This document shows positions 8,951 to 17,446 of a stretch of 64,000 bases of DNA, piece after piece (positions within the stretch are counted from its first letter, which is position 1; each line of letters begins with the position of its first letter). Source of the DNA: Scytonema sp. UIC 10036 (GTDB taxonomy: Bacteria; Cyanobacteriota; Cyanobacteriia; Cyanobacteriales; Nostocaceae); assembly GCF_009725235.1 (NCBI RefSeq), contig NZ_WJFC01000026.1, positions 1-64,000 of the forward strand, written 5' to 3'. The position numbers and the translations under genes were made by a program. A model generated the notes under the pieces. That model was not told the origin of the DNA. It did not search any database and worked only from the letters and a program-made list of their open reading frames with translations.

Positions 8951-10228
8951 TTGTTTAAGTCCCGTATCAAAAGAAACGCGATTGCTTTCTCATTTTTTGC
9001 GGCAGTACTGACTGTGTGCCAGTCAGCTTCTGCTCAGCTCAATATTGGGCGCTATGGTATCCAACCAGGACTGGAGCCAATATATCTCCAGTACCAGCTA
9101 TTAGGGCAAGATCTTTCCAAGATGGAAGGCATTTCTGTATGTACTGTTGGATTTGGTCTCGGCTGCAACAAAACTGGAACACTCATGCAGCAATTACTTG
9201 AATCCAACAACAGACCTAGCTACTACGACCTGCTGATGCAAGCGGCTGGTGGGGAGGAAAACTTCCGGAATTTTGCTTCTTTCTACGGTAACAATCCTAA
9301 TCTCCTTTATGTACCATACGCTTCATTCTGGCAAAACGATACCCCCGACATCTTAGACGGATATCCTTACCTTCTTGGAGGTGCAGTAAGTCGGACTCCT
9401 GTAGAAGGTCTGGGACTTGTCACCAAAAACTTCTACTGGGCACCACTACAAGGAGTTGGTAACTCGCTCGATCTTCGTAGTGGATTGCTCAACTTGAAAT
9501 ACTCATACGGACGTCTGTTGTTTGAGGAACTGGCAAAAATTCCCAATGCCCAACAGCAAATTCAGAGACTAAATTTGCCCTCAAATATCAGGCAGTTTTA
9601 TTTGAGTCACCTCTCAAGTGGGTTGCGTGCGTTAAACACTGGAGATGAAACGCTACTCAAACAGAGTGTTCTTGATACACTCTCCTTACCATTCTCCCCT
9701 AATAGTGGGGAATTTAATCGCTCAAATATCGGCATTCCTCAGGAGTTTAATCAGCTGATTGGGTTAGATCTTCCAGGAGAGGTTTTTGTCACGGCATTTC
9801 CAGTATTGCCGACACTAGAAGTGGTAAGCCAAAGAATTCCTTCGATTTCTGTAGGAGATACTTTCGTTCAAGAAGATTCCAATAACGGATTCCCTGGTTG
9901 GCTCCTTGGCGGTGCTAGTCTTGCTGCACTTCTTGTTATTCTGTCTCTGAGTGGAGGTAGTTCCTCACATTCTAGACCCAATAATGCGATCGCAGTTACA
10001 CCTGCCGTTGGCTCTGGGTCTAATCCCATTGAGTATGGTCCTACTCCTGTTGGCGGAAGAGTTCCCTCCGAGCACAACCAAATCATAGAGGTTCCGCCTG
10101 CTCCGAGCGTTACTCCTGTACCAGGAGAGCAATTTAAAAAAGTACCGGAACCGTCAGTCATAAAGCCCCTGATTTTGCTGATTCTTCTACTGTGCATACT
10201 CAACCGCAAAAAGGGTGTACGTACTTAA
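8951..10228 (+). CDS. PEP-CTERM-type exported protein, copy A
   Basis: 425 aa from a TTG start behind GGAGG. Residues 1-28 are a signal peptide (AIAFSFFAAVLTV, cleavage near ASA-Q). The mature region has no family I recognise and contains two cysteines (CTVGFGLGC). Near residues 318-338 there is a hydrophobic segment (GWLLGGASLAALLVILSLSG), then a Pro/Ser-rich linker. The C-terminus is a PEP-CTERM sorting tripartite: VPEPS, a short hydrophobic helix (LILLILLLCIL) and a basic tail (NRKKGVRT). Such proteins are processed by exosortase and delivered to the surface or exopolysaccharide. The copy at 15374 differs at about 20 residues. Both are preceded by a direct-repeat promoter element. Confidence 0.82.
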   Translation: MFKSRIKRNAIAFSFFAAVLTVCQSASAQLNIGRYGIQPGLEPIYLQYQLLGQDLSKMEGISVCTVGFGLGCNKTGTLMQQLLESNNRPSYYDLLMQAAGGEENFRNFASFYGNNPNLLYVPYASFWQNDTPDILDGYPYLLGGAVSRTPVEGLGLVTKNFYWAPLQGVGNSLDLRSGLLNLKYSYGRLLFEELAKIPNAQQQIQRLNLPSNIRQFYLSHLSSGLRALNTGDETLLKQSVLDTLSLPFSPNSGEFNRSNIGIPQEFNQLIGLDLPGEVFVTAFPVLPTLEVVSQRIPSISVGDTFVQEDSNNGFPGWLLGGASLAALLVILSLSGGSSSHSRPNNAIAVTPAVGSGSNPIEYGPTPVGGRVPSEHNQIIEVPPAPSVTPVPGEQFKKVPEPSVIKPLILLILLLCILNRKKGVRT

Positions 10229-11019
10229 TTAGGTTACATTTTCATCATAGGGAAGCATGGATTTCGTGATTTTTTCACGCTTGACAGAATCTGATTCTAT
10301 GATTTTTTCCAAATTCTCCGAGATGCGGTTCTGAATATAGCTGCATCCTTCTTGAGATAACGGTTCGCGGACACCTCCCGGAACTGCCACGAGCAAATTC
10401 GTTTGTTATTTCTTAAACTAAGGTTAGTTGGCGATCGCTATACGCAGGCAGAGATGTACTCTTACTCACAATGCAACCTCTTCACGATCCACAGATTCCT
10501 TGGCCGTTACTGTACGTTCGCTCCTGGTTGAAAGAGCAAGATTTAATTAAGCCTTACAAGGCTTATAATTTAGGCGATGCAATTCATTCAGGCATTTTTC
10601 TCTCCCACAGGGTTTTTGACCATTTTATGATTTATGCTATCCCTATGCCCAATTGAGCCCCTCTGGGAGCGTTCTGTGATTGGTCATAAATTTGACAGAA
10701 AAATAACGGCTTACTTAAAAATCTCCTTTTTCCTTTTGCATTAAGGCTTTAATTCCCCTCCGCTTCTCGAAATAAGCGAACGTACAGCTGTTAGACGGGC
10801 AATTTTTCCTAGCCTGCGAAAGAAAGATTTGATGATTTGCTGGAGCCATTTAGGCAAAAAACTTGCCATCAAATTTATCTTGTACCAAATGGTGACTTTT
10901 TTTAATTAGAAAAGTATTGCTGAATGCTTGCCTATTGGGAAGCAATGTTCCCTCTCAGCTTTGAAGTAAGTAAGCACCTTGGTTCCTCTTAAACTGAGTT
11001 CTCAGGTAGAAGCAGAATC
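10229..11019. other. Intergenic, no confident gene
   Basis: Holds the end of duplication copy A (to 10322). A 61-codon plus-strand frame at 10471-10656 and a 42-codon minus-strand frame starting near 10870 have no recognisable family and no strong ribosome site; I do not call them genes. Confidence 0.5.
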
Positions 11020-11934
11020 TTAGGTATTTTGCTGGATAGAGCTATTACTGTTGCGATTGCCTTCATCCTCAAAATTTGTTTCTACAAGTTCCTTCAAAGT
11101 TCCTACAAATGTTTGACGAAGATATTTATCTAGAAAACGTTCTAAATATTCCTCCGCTTCTTTAGGCTGTCTAACCACTGTAGAATTTTGACCAAAGCTT
11201 TGCTCTTGGAATATTTGACGTACTTCTTCGTAACCAATAACAAAATCATGTGACGGATAGTCAGATATAAGTTGCTTTACAAGTTCCTCCCTAGCTGAAT
11301 TTAATCTTTTACCATATTCTTCAGCAACTTTTGTTAATCTATCAAGTTCTCCAAGACGTAAGGAATTAATCTGACCTGAAACTGGTGTTAGTAAACCTAT
11401 GGCTATAGACTGAGCAATTTCTTCTGCTGTCTTTAATGTTATGAAATCACCGTTACTCATACTAAGATTTATAATAGAAAATAAACAATGTTTAAACATT
11501 TCTTCTGCTTGCTCCCTAATAACAGCTAAAGATTGTTTTATATCTAAACTTGATTCGTACTTAATATCACCCTCTTTCCAGACTTGTATGTCAAGAGGTC
11601 CTAATTCCCCAAAATCAGACATAACAATTTCATCAGCTGCAATAGCTAGCAAAGTTCCTGCACTTTTACAACCGCCAAAAACCAAAAGAATAATTTTTTG
11701 ATATTTTCTCTTTAAAAAACTTGCTATTTTAAAAGCAGCATTAGCATCTCCTCCACCAGTTTCTACTATTAGAGCAATATTAGTCTTTTTATCTGAAATA
11801 TTTCTGATTTTTTCTATTAAACTATGAGCATTTCGATAATCAATCCTACTATAAAATACAAACATATCAGCATCCAAGTCTTGAGAAACTTGTTGAAGAT
11901 ATTTTTGTATCGATTCTTTTTCTTCTAAAAACAT
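11020..11934 (-). CDS. Clp-fold serine protease (SDH/SppA-like)
   Basis: 304 aa from the ATG at 11934, which has GGGAG a few bases upstream; the frame runs on to 12063 through a hoxF remnant, so the longer start is unlikely. Residues 50-115 show the Clp/crotonase fold of PF01972-type proteases: TNIALIVETGGGDANAAFKI for the oxyanion loop, then GGCKSAGTLLAIAADEI with the candidate nucleophile Ser91, then GELGPLDIQ. There is no signal peptide or membrane helix, so it is probably cytosolic. The C-terminal 130 residues are helical and charged. Substrate unknown. It stands alone on the minus strand. Confidence 0.8.
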   Translation of the reverse strand: MFLEEKESIQKYLQQVSQDLDADMFVFYSRIDYRNAHSLIEKIRNISDKKTNIALIVETGGGDANAAFKIASFLKRKYQKIILLVFGGCKSAGTLLAIAADEIVMSDFGELGPLDIQVWKEGDIKYESSLDIKQSLAVIREQAEEMFKHCLFSIINLSMSNGDFITLKTAEEIAQSIAIGLLTPVSGQINSLRLGELDRLTKVAEEYGKRLNSAREELVKQLISDYPSHDFVIGYEEVRQIFQEQSFGQNSTVVRQPKEAEEYLERFLDKYLRQTFVGTLKELVETNFEDEGNRNSNSSIQQNT

Positions 11935-11986
11935 ATTTTTCTCCCTATCGTTGATAATTAGTAGTTGTAGCGCGAACAATTTCCAC

Positions 11987-12172
11987 CTAGTATGCCTCAG
12001 CTTGTAAGCGGTCGATCGCGATGGGATATTCGGCGCGGATATAAATGTAACCTTGAGTTGCACCTACAGCGTAGGCGGCGATCGCCATTCCTTCCAAAAC
12101 ACGATGGGGATCACTTTCTAAAACGTTGCGATCCATAAATGCACCCGCTTCTGTGACCTCACTCGGTGTCAT
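11987..12172 (-). pseudogene. Fragment of NADH-binding diaphorase subunit (HoxF/NuoF family)
   Basis: The frame encodes [20 protein letters not shown], then [20 protein letters not shown], a strongly conserved block of HoxF/NuoF flavoproteins next to the FMN site. About 55 residues survive of some 530. Upstream and downstream are unrelated, so this is a remnant of a hydrogenase or complex-I-type diaphorase gene. Confidence 0.82.
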
Positions 12173-12444
12173 CTCTTGCAGTACATGGTAAAGCCGCTGT
12201 TTTCTAAGCTAAAGAAATGACAACTAAGCTAACTAACCCATCACTAGCATTTAGAGAAATTTCCTCTGGCTATCTCAACATTATGGGTTATATTGATTGC
12301 TCAAAAGTTAATGGCAACATTCTCAATGGAGTTTTCAGGATATCAAAAGCTACCTGAAAACTTGGGGAGCAAGATTCGGTAAAAATGAAAATCACTCTTT
12401 TCAAATCTCCACTCCCTACTTCCTATTCCTATTTTCTAGACAGT

Positions 12445-12726
12445 TTAGTTACCAATATTTGCGCCTAGAGCACGCCAAGTGTTAACACCCACTACCCCAT
12501 CTTGAGTTAGCTTGTGCTTTGTTTGAAAATCTTTGACTGCATTTTCAGTTTTACTACCGAAGATAGCGTCAAAAACAAGATCGTAATTGTAATGGTTGAT
12601 TAAAAGTTGTTGTAAAAATCTTACTCCTTCAGTTTTAGAACCTTTTCGGAGTGTTGGCATATCGTTAGATAACGTAGTACCAACAGCAGCAGCAGCATCA
12701 TTTATGGGTTGATGTTCGGTTTTCAT
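12445..12726 (-). CDS. Small peptidoglycan-binding-domain protein
   Basis: 93 aa. Residues 28-90 are one PG_binding_1 domain: LRKGSKTEGVRFLQQLL, FDAIFGSKTENAVKDFQ and LTQDGVVGVNTWRAL. The 25 residues before it (KTEHQPINDAAAAVG) are polar, without a signal peptide, so how it reaches the wall is unclear. A protein of the same layout lies at 52317-52619. No catalytic domain is attached, so it is probably a binding or targeting module used with other proteins. It is monocistronic; the 740-bp region upstream shows no clear direct-repeat element. Confidence 0.8.
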   Translation of the reverse strand: MKTEHQPINDAAAAVGTTLSNDMPTLRKGSKTEGVRFLQQLLINHYNYDLVFDAIFGSKTENAVKDFQTKHKLTQDGVVGVNTWRALGANIGN

Positions 12727-13468
12727 AGTTCACCTCTGTTACGTTACTAGTTATAGTTTGTATTTTGAAGCACAGATTCATCAACCGAATTTTAGGTTCT
12801 TAAAAAGAAGTTAAGAATTTCCTTGTATTTATTCGCTGAAGTCTTACAAATTCACAATTTTCGCCATTTCTGAATAAAAAATAAATCTTTAATAACCTTG
12901 GTGAAAATTGGTAAAAGTCCTTAAATTCGGTTAGGATTACTAAATTTTCCTCAAAATATTTGCCCTACTTATACTCCAGCTATATATTTAGGCAAGCAGT
13001 ATTACAATCACATCCATCAACTGGAGCCAAAATTGTTATTTCATCAGAATTAGGCATTCCAACAGTTGAAGAAGTTAGCAGTTAACTGCTCCTATCTGAA
13101 CACAAACCGTAAAATTACTTAATACCGAAATTAGACAAAAGCAGGTAACATAGAAGTCAATACTGCTCGGATAAGGAAATTGTAGGTTGGGTAAACCCGT
13201 GTGTGAAACCCAACAAATGCTGATAAATGTTGGGTTTCGTTCCTCAACCCAACCTACCTTAAATTTGAATTTTTAGCTTAACCGACAAGTATTGACATAA
13301 AAGTTTGTCGAGTTGTAGATAACCTTTAGTGCTTCGCTTCTTAAACCATTTCCCAAAACTTTTGTAAGTTATTTATTCTCTGCTAGGGTATCTTTTTTTA
13401 CCCAATCTGAACAGATAATATCTCCCATTCATAAATGTTGTATTTACATACTTCTTCAGAGGTTTTCA
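12727..13468. other. Intergenic region with one dispersed palindromic repeat
   Basis: AT-rich. Apart from the palindrome at 13182-13257 I find no open frame with coding character. It holds the promoters of the divergent peptidoglycan-binding and NB-ARC genes, not resolved. Confidence 0.5.
13182..13257. repeat. Dispersed palindromic repeat (GTAGGTTGGGT family), copy 1
   Basis: Ends GTAGGTTGGGT and ACCCAACCTAC are inverted; the interior contains TGTTGGGTTTCGTTCCTCA. A second member is at 36638-36710. No coding capacity; MITE-like. Confidence 0.8.
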
Positions 13469-14875
13469 ATGCAGCCCCAAAAACGAAGCCGTAGACGTGG
13501 TGTGATCCTAACGCCTCAGGGATTTCAGAAGGTTCAAAGCGCAAAGTCTGAATTGGAAAGTTGTGAAAATTTCAATAAACGCTATACTCTTGCAGATTTG
13601 AGTGTTCGTACTGGCTTAGATCCAGATACCCTGGCAAAAGTATTTGCCTGTGAAGTCGGTGTAGATAAGCAAACATTGAAGTGCTGTTTTAGGGCATTTA
13701 ATCTAGAGCTAGAACTCACTGACTACCAGCTTGCAAATTCAACATCTAAACTTTCAAATCAAACTACATGGGGAGAAGCGCCAGATGTCTCTCTTTTTTA
13801 TGGACGAACTGAAGAGTTGGCAACACTAAAGCAGTGGATTTTAAATGAGTTTCCTGTGGAAAGGCAAAGCCAACGTTGTCGTCTCATCACCTTATTGGGA
13901 ATGGGCGGTATGGGTAAAACCTATTTATCCGTGAAGCTAGTTCAACAGATTCAGGATAAATTCGAGTTCGTCATTTGGCGATCGCTATTGCCCCTTCCTT
14001 CTTTAAAAGACTTATTATCGGATCTGATTGTCTTCTTGTCCAATGGACAGGATACTGATTTACCAGACAACACGCATAGCAGAACCTCACGCCTGATTCA
14101 TTATTTGCAACTCCACCGTTGCCTGCTGGTTTTAGATAATGCTGATATTGTGTTGCAAGAGCATACTGTCCAAAAGCGTGGTTATAGGAATTGTATGTGC
14201 TTTCCATACAAAGGAGATCGAGAGTATCGTGAATTCTTTAAAAGAGTAGGAGAAAGCACTCATCAAAGTTGCCTCATTTTAACGAGCCGCGATCGATTTA
14301 AAGAGATAGCTCCTTTGGAAGGAGATACACGACCGATTAGAGTGTTTTATCTCAAAGGATTGCAGGTGCCAGAAGTTCGAGCGCTCTTCAAAACCAAAGC
14401 TGCTTTTAAGGGTACTCGAGATGATTGGAGCAGGTTGGTAAAATATTATGCAGGAAATCCTCTTGCCTTAAACTTTGTTGCCGCCACAATCCAGCACTTA
14501 TTTAATAACAACATTTGTGATTTTTTGGAACAACATATCATAGTTTTTGGTGAAGTGTTCAACCTGTTAGAAGAACAATTCAACGACTTATCAGACACGG
14601 CTAAAGAGGTTCTCAAATGCCTAGCTTTCAATCAGCGACCTTTATCCTTGTTAGAACTGCGATCGCATATAAAAATTTCTATCTCATCCCAAGTCCTGTT
14701 AGAAGCTTTAGAGTCTCTGACAGCGCGGTCGCTTATTGAAACAAAGGCTTCTTTCTTCTCACTTCAACCTTTAGTCATGGAATATGTCAATTCTCGATAC
14801 ATTCGAGAAAAGAGCACAAAAGCCCAGCAAATCGATTTTCTTAACAAAGAACCTCAGCTTCAAATTGTGGAGTAA
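13469..14875 (+). CDS. NB-ARC STAND ATPase without C-terminal repeats
   Basis: 468 aa. Residues 8-90 form the helical N-terminal domain common on cyanobacterial NB-ARC proteins (RGVILTPQGF; YTLADLSVRTGLDPDTLAKVF). The ATPase follows: FYGRTEELATLKQW, Walker A GMGGMGKT (144-151), Walker B CLLVLDNAD, sensor LILTSRDR and the GNPLALNFVAATI region. A short winged-helix-like part ends the protein. Relatives normally continue for hundreds of residues as WD40 or TPR sensors; none are present here and no such remnant follows in the next 500 bp. It may be a stand-alone switch or a truncated gene. It sits between the two 1.8-kb duplications. Confidence 0.82.
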   Translation: MQPQKRSRRRGVILTPQGFQKVQSAKSELESCENFNKRYTLADLSVRTGLDPDTLAKVFACEVGVDKQTLKCCFRAFNLELELTDYQLANSTSKLSNQTTWGEAPDVSLFYGRTEELATLKQWILNEFPVERQSQRCRLITLLGMGGMGKTYLSVKLVQQIQDKFEFVIWRSLLPLPSLKDLLSDLIVFLSNGQDTDLPDNTHSRTSRLIHYLQLHRCLLVLDNADIVLQEHTVQKRGYRNCMCFPYKGDREYREFFKRVGESTHQSCLILTSRDRFKEIAPLEGDTRPIRVFYLKGLQVPEVRALFKTKAAFKGTRDDWSRLVKYYAGNPLALNFVAATIQHLFNNNICDFLEQHIIVFGEVFNLLEEQFNDLSDTAKEVLKCLAFNQRPLSLLELRSHIKISISSQVLLEALESLTARSLIETKASFFSLQPLVMEYVNSRYIREKSTKAQQIDFLNKEPQLQIVE

Positions 14876-15110
14876 AGTGTAACTATACCTAAAAGCGATC
14901 CGGATCTATAAGCATAAGCGAATTTTAACTAAAGTAGTTTTGAAGTTATAAGTAGTAAAAGATTTTTTACTATTTATCTTATTCTTTAAGTAAAATTTTT
15001 GGACTACAACTCTTTTTGTCTATCTTTTAAAATTCCTTTACAGAGGGAAAAATCTGGGTTCAGAATCTGAACTGATGACAAATTTGTTAAGTTCCTTTAA
15101 TCAGTATAAA

Positions 15111-15144
15111 CCCTCACAAGTTACTCACATTTGCTCTTCAAAAT
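15111..15144 (+). promoter_or_regulatory. Direct-repeat promoter element, site 4 (PEP-CTERM gene B)
   Basis: CCCTCACAAGTTACTCA at 15111-15127, 11 bp, then CAAAAT at 15139-15144. Differs from site 3 by one base in the second half-site. Confidence 0.5.
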
Positions 15145-15373
15145 AAAGATGTTCAAATTGAACATCTCTATCAAAGACTGATACTGACGAAGAAGACAGG
15201 TTCAAAACTCCGGCATCAATATGTACCGAATCGAGATTTAAATTTCTCAAACCTGTGACAGGCGAACAACTCTAAGTTACAGAAATCACTATCAACATTA
15301 ACTTGTAAGAAAACTTAGGTTTCTCCCGAATTTCTAAGACAACTGGGTTTTAGTTGCTTACTGGAGGTCAATC

Positions 15374-16651
15374 TTGTTTAAATCCCGTATCAAAAGAAGC
15401 GCGATTGCTTTCTCATTCTTTGCGGCAGTACTGACTGTGTGCCAGTCAGTTTCTGCTCAGCTCAATGTTGGGCGGTATGGTATTCAACCAGGGCTGGAGC
15501 CAATATATCTCCAATACCAGCTATTAGGGCAAGATCTTTCCAAGATGGAAGGCATTTCTGTATGCACTGTTGGATTTGGTCTCGGCTGCAACAAAACTGG
15601 AACACTCATGCAGCAATTACTTGAATCCAACAACAGATCCAGCTACTACGACCTGCTGATGCAAGCGGCTGGTGGGGAGGAAAACTTCCGGAATTTTGCT
15701 TCTTTCTACGGTAACAATCCTAATCTCCCTTATGTACCATACGCTTCATTCTGGCAAAACGATACCCCCTACATCTTAGACGGATATCGTTACCTTCTTG
15801 GAGGTGCAGTAAGTCGGACTCCTGTAGAAGGTCTGGGACTTGTCACCAACAACTTCTACTGGGCACCACTACAAGGAGTCGGTAACTCGCTCGATCTTCG
15901 CAGTGGATTGCTCAACTTGAAATACTCATACGGACGTCTGTTGTTTGAGGAACTGGCAAAAATTCCCAATGCCCAACAGCAAATTCAGAGACTAAATTTG
16001 CCCTCAAATATCAGGCAGTTTTATTTGAGTCACCTCTCAAGTGGGTTGCGTGCGTTAAACACTGGAGATGAAACGCTACTCAAACAGAGTGTTCTTGATA
16101 CACTCTCCTTACCATTCTCCCCTAATAGTGGGGAATTTAATCGCTCAAATATCGGCATTCCTCAGGAGTTTAATCGGCTGATTGGGTTAGATCTTCCAGG
16201 AGAGGTTTTTGTCAGGGCATTTCCAGTATTGCCGACACTAGAAGTGGTAAGCCAAGGTATTCCTTCGATTTCTGTAGGAGATACTTTCGTTCAAGAAGAT
16301 TCCAATAACCGATTCCCTGGTTGGCTCCTTGGCGGTGCTGGTCTTGCTGCACTTTTTGCTATTCTATCTCTGAGTGGAGGCAGTTCCTCACATTCCAGAC
16401 CCAGTAATGCGATCGCAGTTACACCCGCCGTTGGCTCTGGGTCTAATCCCATCGAATATGGTCTTACTCCTGTTGGCGGAAGCGTTTCTTCTGAGCGCAA
16501 CCAAATCATAGAGGTTCCGCCAGCCCCGAGCGTTATTCCTGCACCAGGAGAGCAATTTAAAAAAGTACCGGAACCGTCAGTCATAAAGCCCCTGATTTTG
16601 CTGATTCTTCTACTGTGCATACTCAACTGCAAAAAAGGTGTACGTACTTAA
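15374..16651 (+). CDS. PEP-CTERM-type exported protein, copy B
   Basis: 425 aa, TTG start behind GGAGG, same length as the gene at 8951. Signal peptide (AIAFSFFAAVLTV), hydrophobic segment near 320-338 and a C-terminal VPEPS, helix and basic tail (NCKKGVRT). Most differences from copy A are conservative or in the linker, for example GRVPSEHN versus GSVSSERN. No frameshift or stop has accumulated, so both copies look functional and the duplication looks recent. Probably an exosortase substrate; no exosortase gene is in the window. Confidence 0.82.
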   Translation: MFKSRIKRSAIAFSFFAAVLTVCQSVSAQLNVGRYGIQPGLEPIYLQYQLLGQDLSKMEGISVCTVGFGLGCNKTGTLMQQLLESNNRSSYYDLLMQAAGGEENFRNFASFYGNNPNLPYVPYASFWQNDTPYILDGYRYLLGGAVSRTPVEGLGLVTNNFYWAPLQGVGNSLDLRSGLLNLKYSYGRLLFEELAKIPNAQQQIQRLNLPSNIRQFYLSHLSSGLRALNTGDETLLKQSVLDTLSLPFSPNSGEFNRSNIGIPQEFNRLIGLDLPGEVFVRAFPVLPTLEVVSQGIPSISVGDTFVQEDSNNRFPGWLLGGAGLAALFAILSLSGGSSSHSRPSNAIAVTPAVGSGSNPIEYGLTPVGGSVSSERNQIIEVPPAPSVIPAPGEQFKKVPEPSVIKPLILLILLLCILNCKKGVRT

Positions 16652-16744
16652 TTAGGTTACATTTTCATCATCGGGAAGCATGGATTTCGTGATTTTTTCA
16701 CGCTTGACAGAATTTGATTCTATGATTTTTTCCAAATTCTCCGA

Positions 16745-17093
16745 ACTGGATTATGTCTACCTTGAGAAAGTCGCACAGGCGCATAAAGTAGCACCTAGCC
16801 TACAAAGACACTAAAGAAAACTCCAGTCGAGACTTACACCTTGACAGAGATAATCTAGCGTGGCTTCACTATGATAGAGAGTTTGTCACATAACGTATTT
16901 ACGTTCCGTTGTGGTTGTTAAAAATTACTTCTCAAAATTGAGTGAGTATTAAAAATAGGCTAAACTGCGTGTAGAAGCAGGCAGAATATTAGTATCACTC
17001 GGCAACAAATCTTAATTTATTATTTGAAAACACAAAAGTCATCTACATGGGTTTTGTCAGAAGATATCAGATGGCGTTAAGGAGGTCCCTGTC
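16745..17093. other. Intergenic, nothing recognised
   Basis: No frame with coding character. The last 60 bp carry AAGGAGG ahead of the small gene at 17094; DNA before it resembles that before 38652. Confidence 0.5.
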
Positions 17094-17285
17094 ATGGAAA
17101 AAGAATATATGGAGATTTTAGAAATATTAACTGATAAATTGACATTGTCTGCTATCTTAGAAATGCTAGAGCGAATATGTCACAAAAGAGCAGAAAACCT
17201 GAGAAATCATTGGCAAGATGAGACTTCAGCAAAGCTTTGGGAGAAAGCTGCTAAACAGATAGAACAGATAAATGTTGATGTTTGA
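17094..17285 (+). CDS. 63-aa helical small protein (copy 1)
   Basis: 63 aa, ATG behind AAGGAGG. It is predicted all-helical, with YMEILEILTDKLTLSAILEM and then ICHKRAENLRNHWQDETSAK, then LWEKAAKQIEQI. It is nearly identical to the protein at 38652-38843, and its CHKRAENLR-HWQDETSA block also appears at the end of the chimera at 57795. There is no signal peptide or membrane span and I do not recognise a named family. The 38-kb copy is followed by the 69-aa small protein; here the next gene is adenine deaminase. Confidence 0.7.
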   Translation: MEKEYMEILEILTDKLTLSAILEMLERICHKRAENLRNHWQDETSAKLWEKAAKQIEQINVDV

Positions 17286-17446
17286 TTAAACAATAAAGCC
17301 CGGTCAATAAAAGGCAGCAGGTTCTGGATTGCTAAGGATAAAAGCAATGCAAGAGCGCCCCTACGACTGTGGTCTATTTACCTGAAAATGGCTGTAAAGT
17401 AAATGAGAATCTTTTCATCTCCCGTGGTTTTCCCGGAGGGTGGGTT

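Larger units (their letters stand above)
8513..10322. repeat. 1.8-kb direct duplication, copy A
   Basis: Near-identical to 14932-16744 in the same orientation. It includes about 430 bp upstream with direct-repeat element 3, the whole PEP-CTERM gene and about 90 bp downstream. Homology starts at AAGTAGTTTTGAAG and ends at TTCTCCGA. Differences are scattered single bases and short indels. Confidence 0.92.
14932..16744. repeat. 1.8-kb direct duplication, copy B
   Basis: Counterpart of 8513-10322, same orientation. The region 14876-15373 contains only this duplicated upstream DNA. Confidence 0.92.

Noticed and set aside
10471..10656. 61-codon plus-strand frame
   Set aside because: Weak start signal, no hydrophobic or family pattern; kept only as part of the intergenic description.
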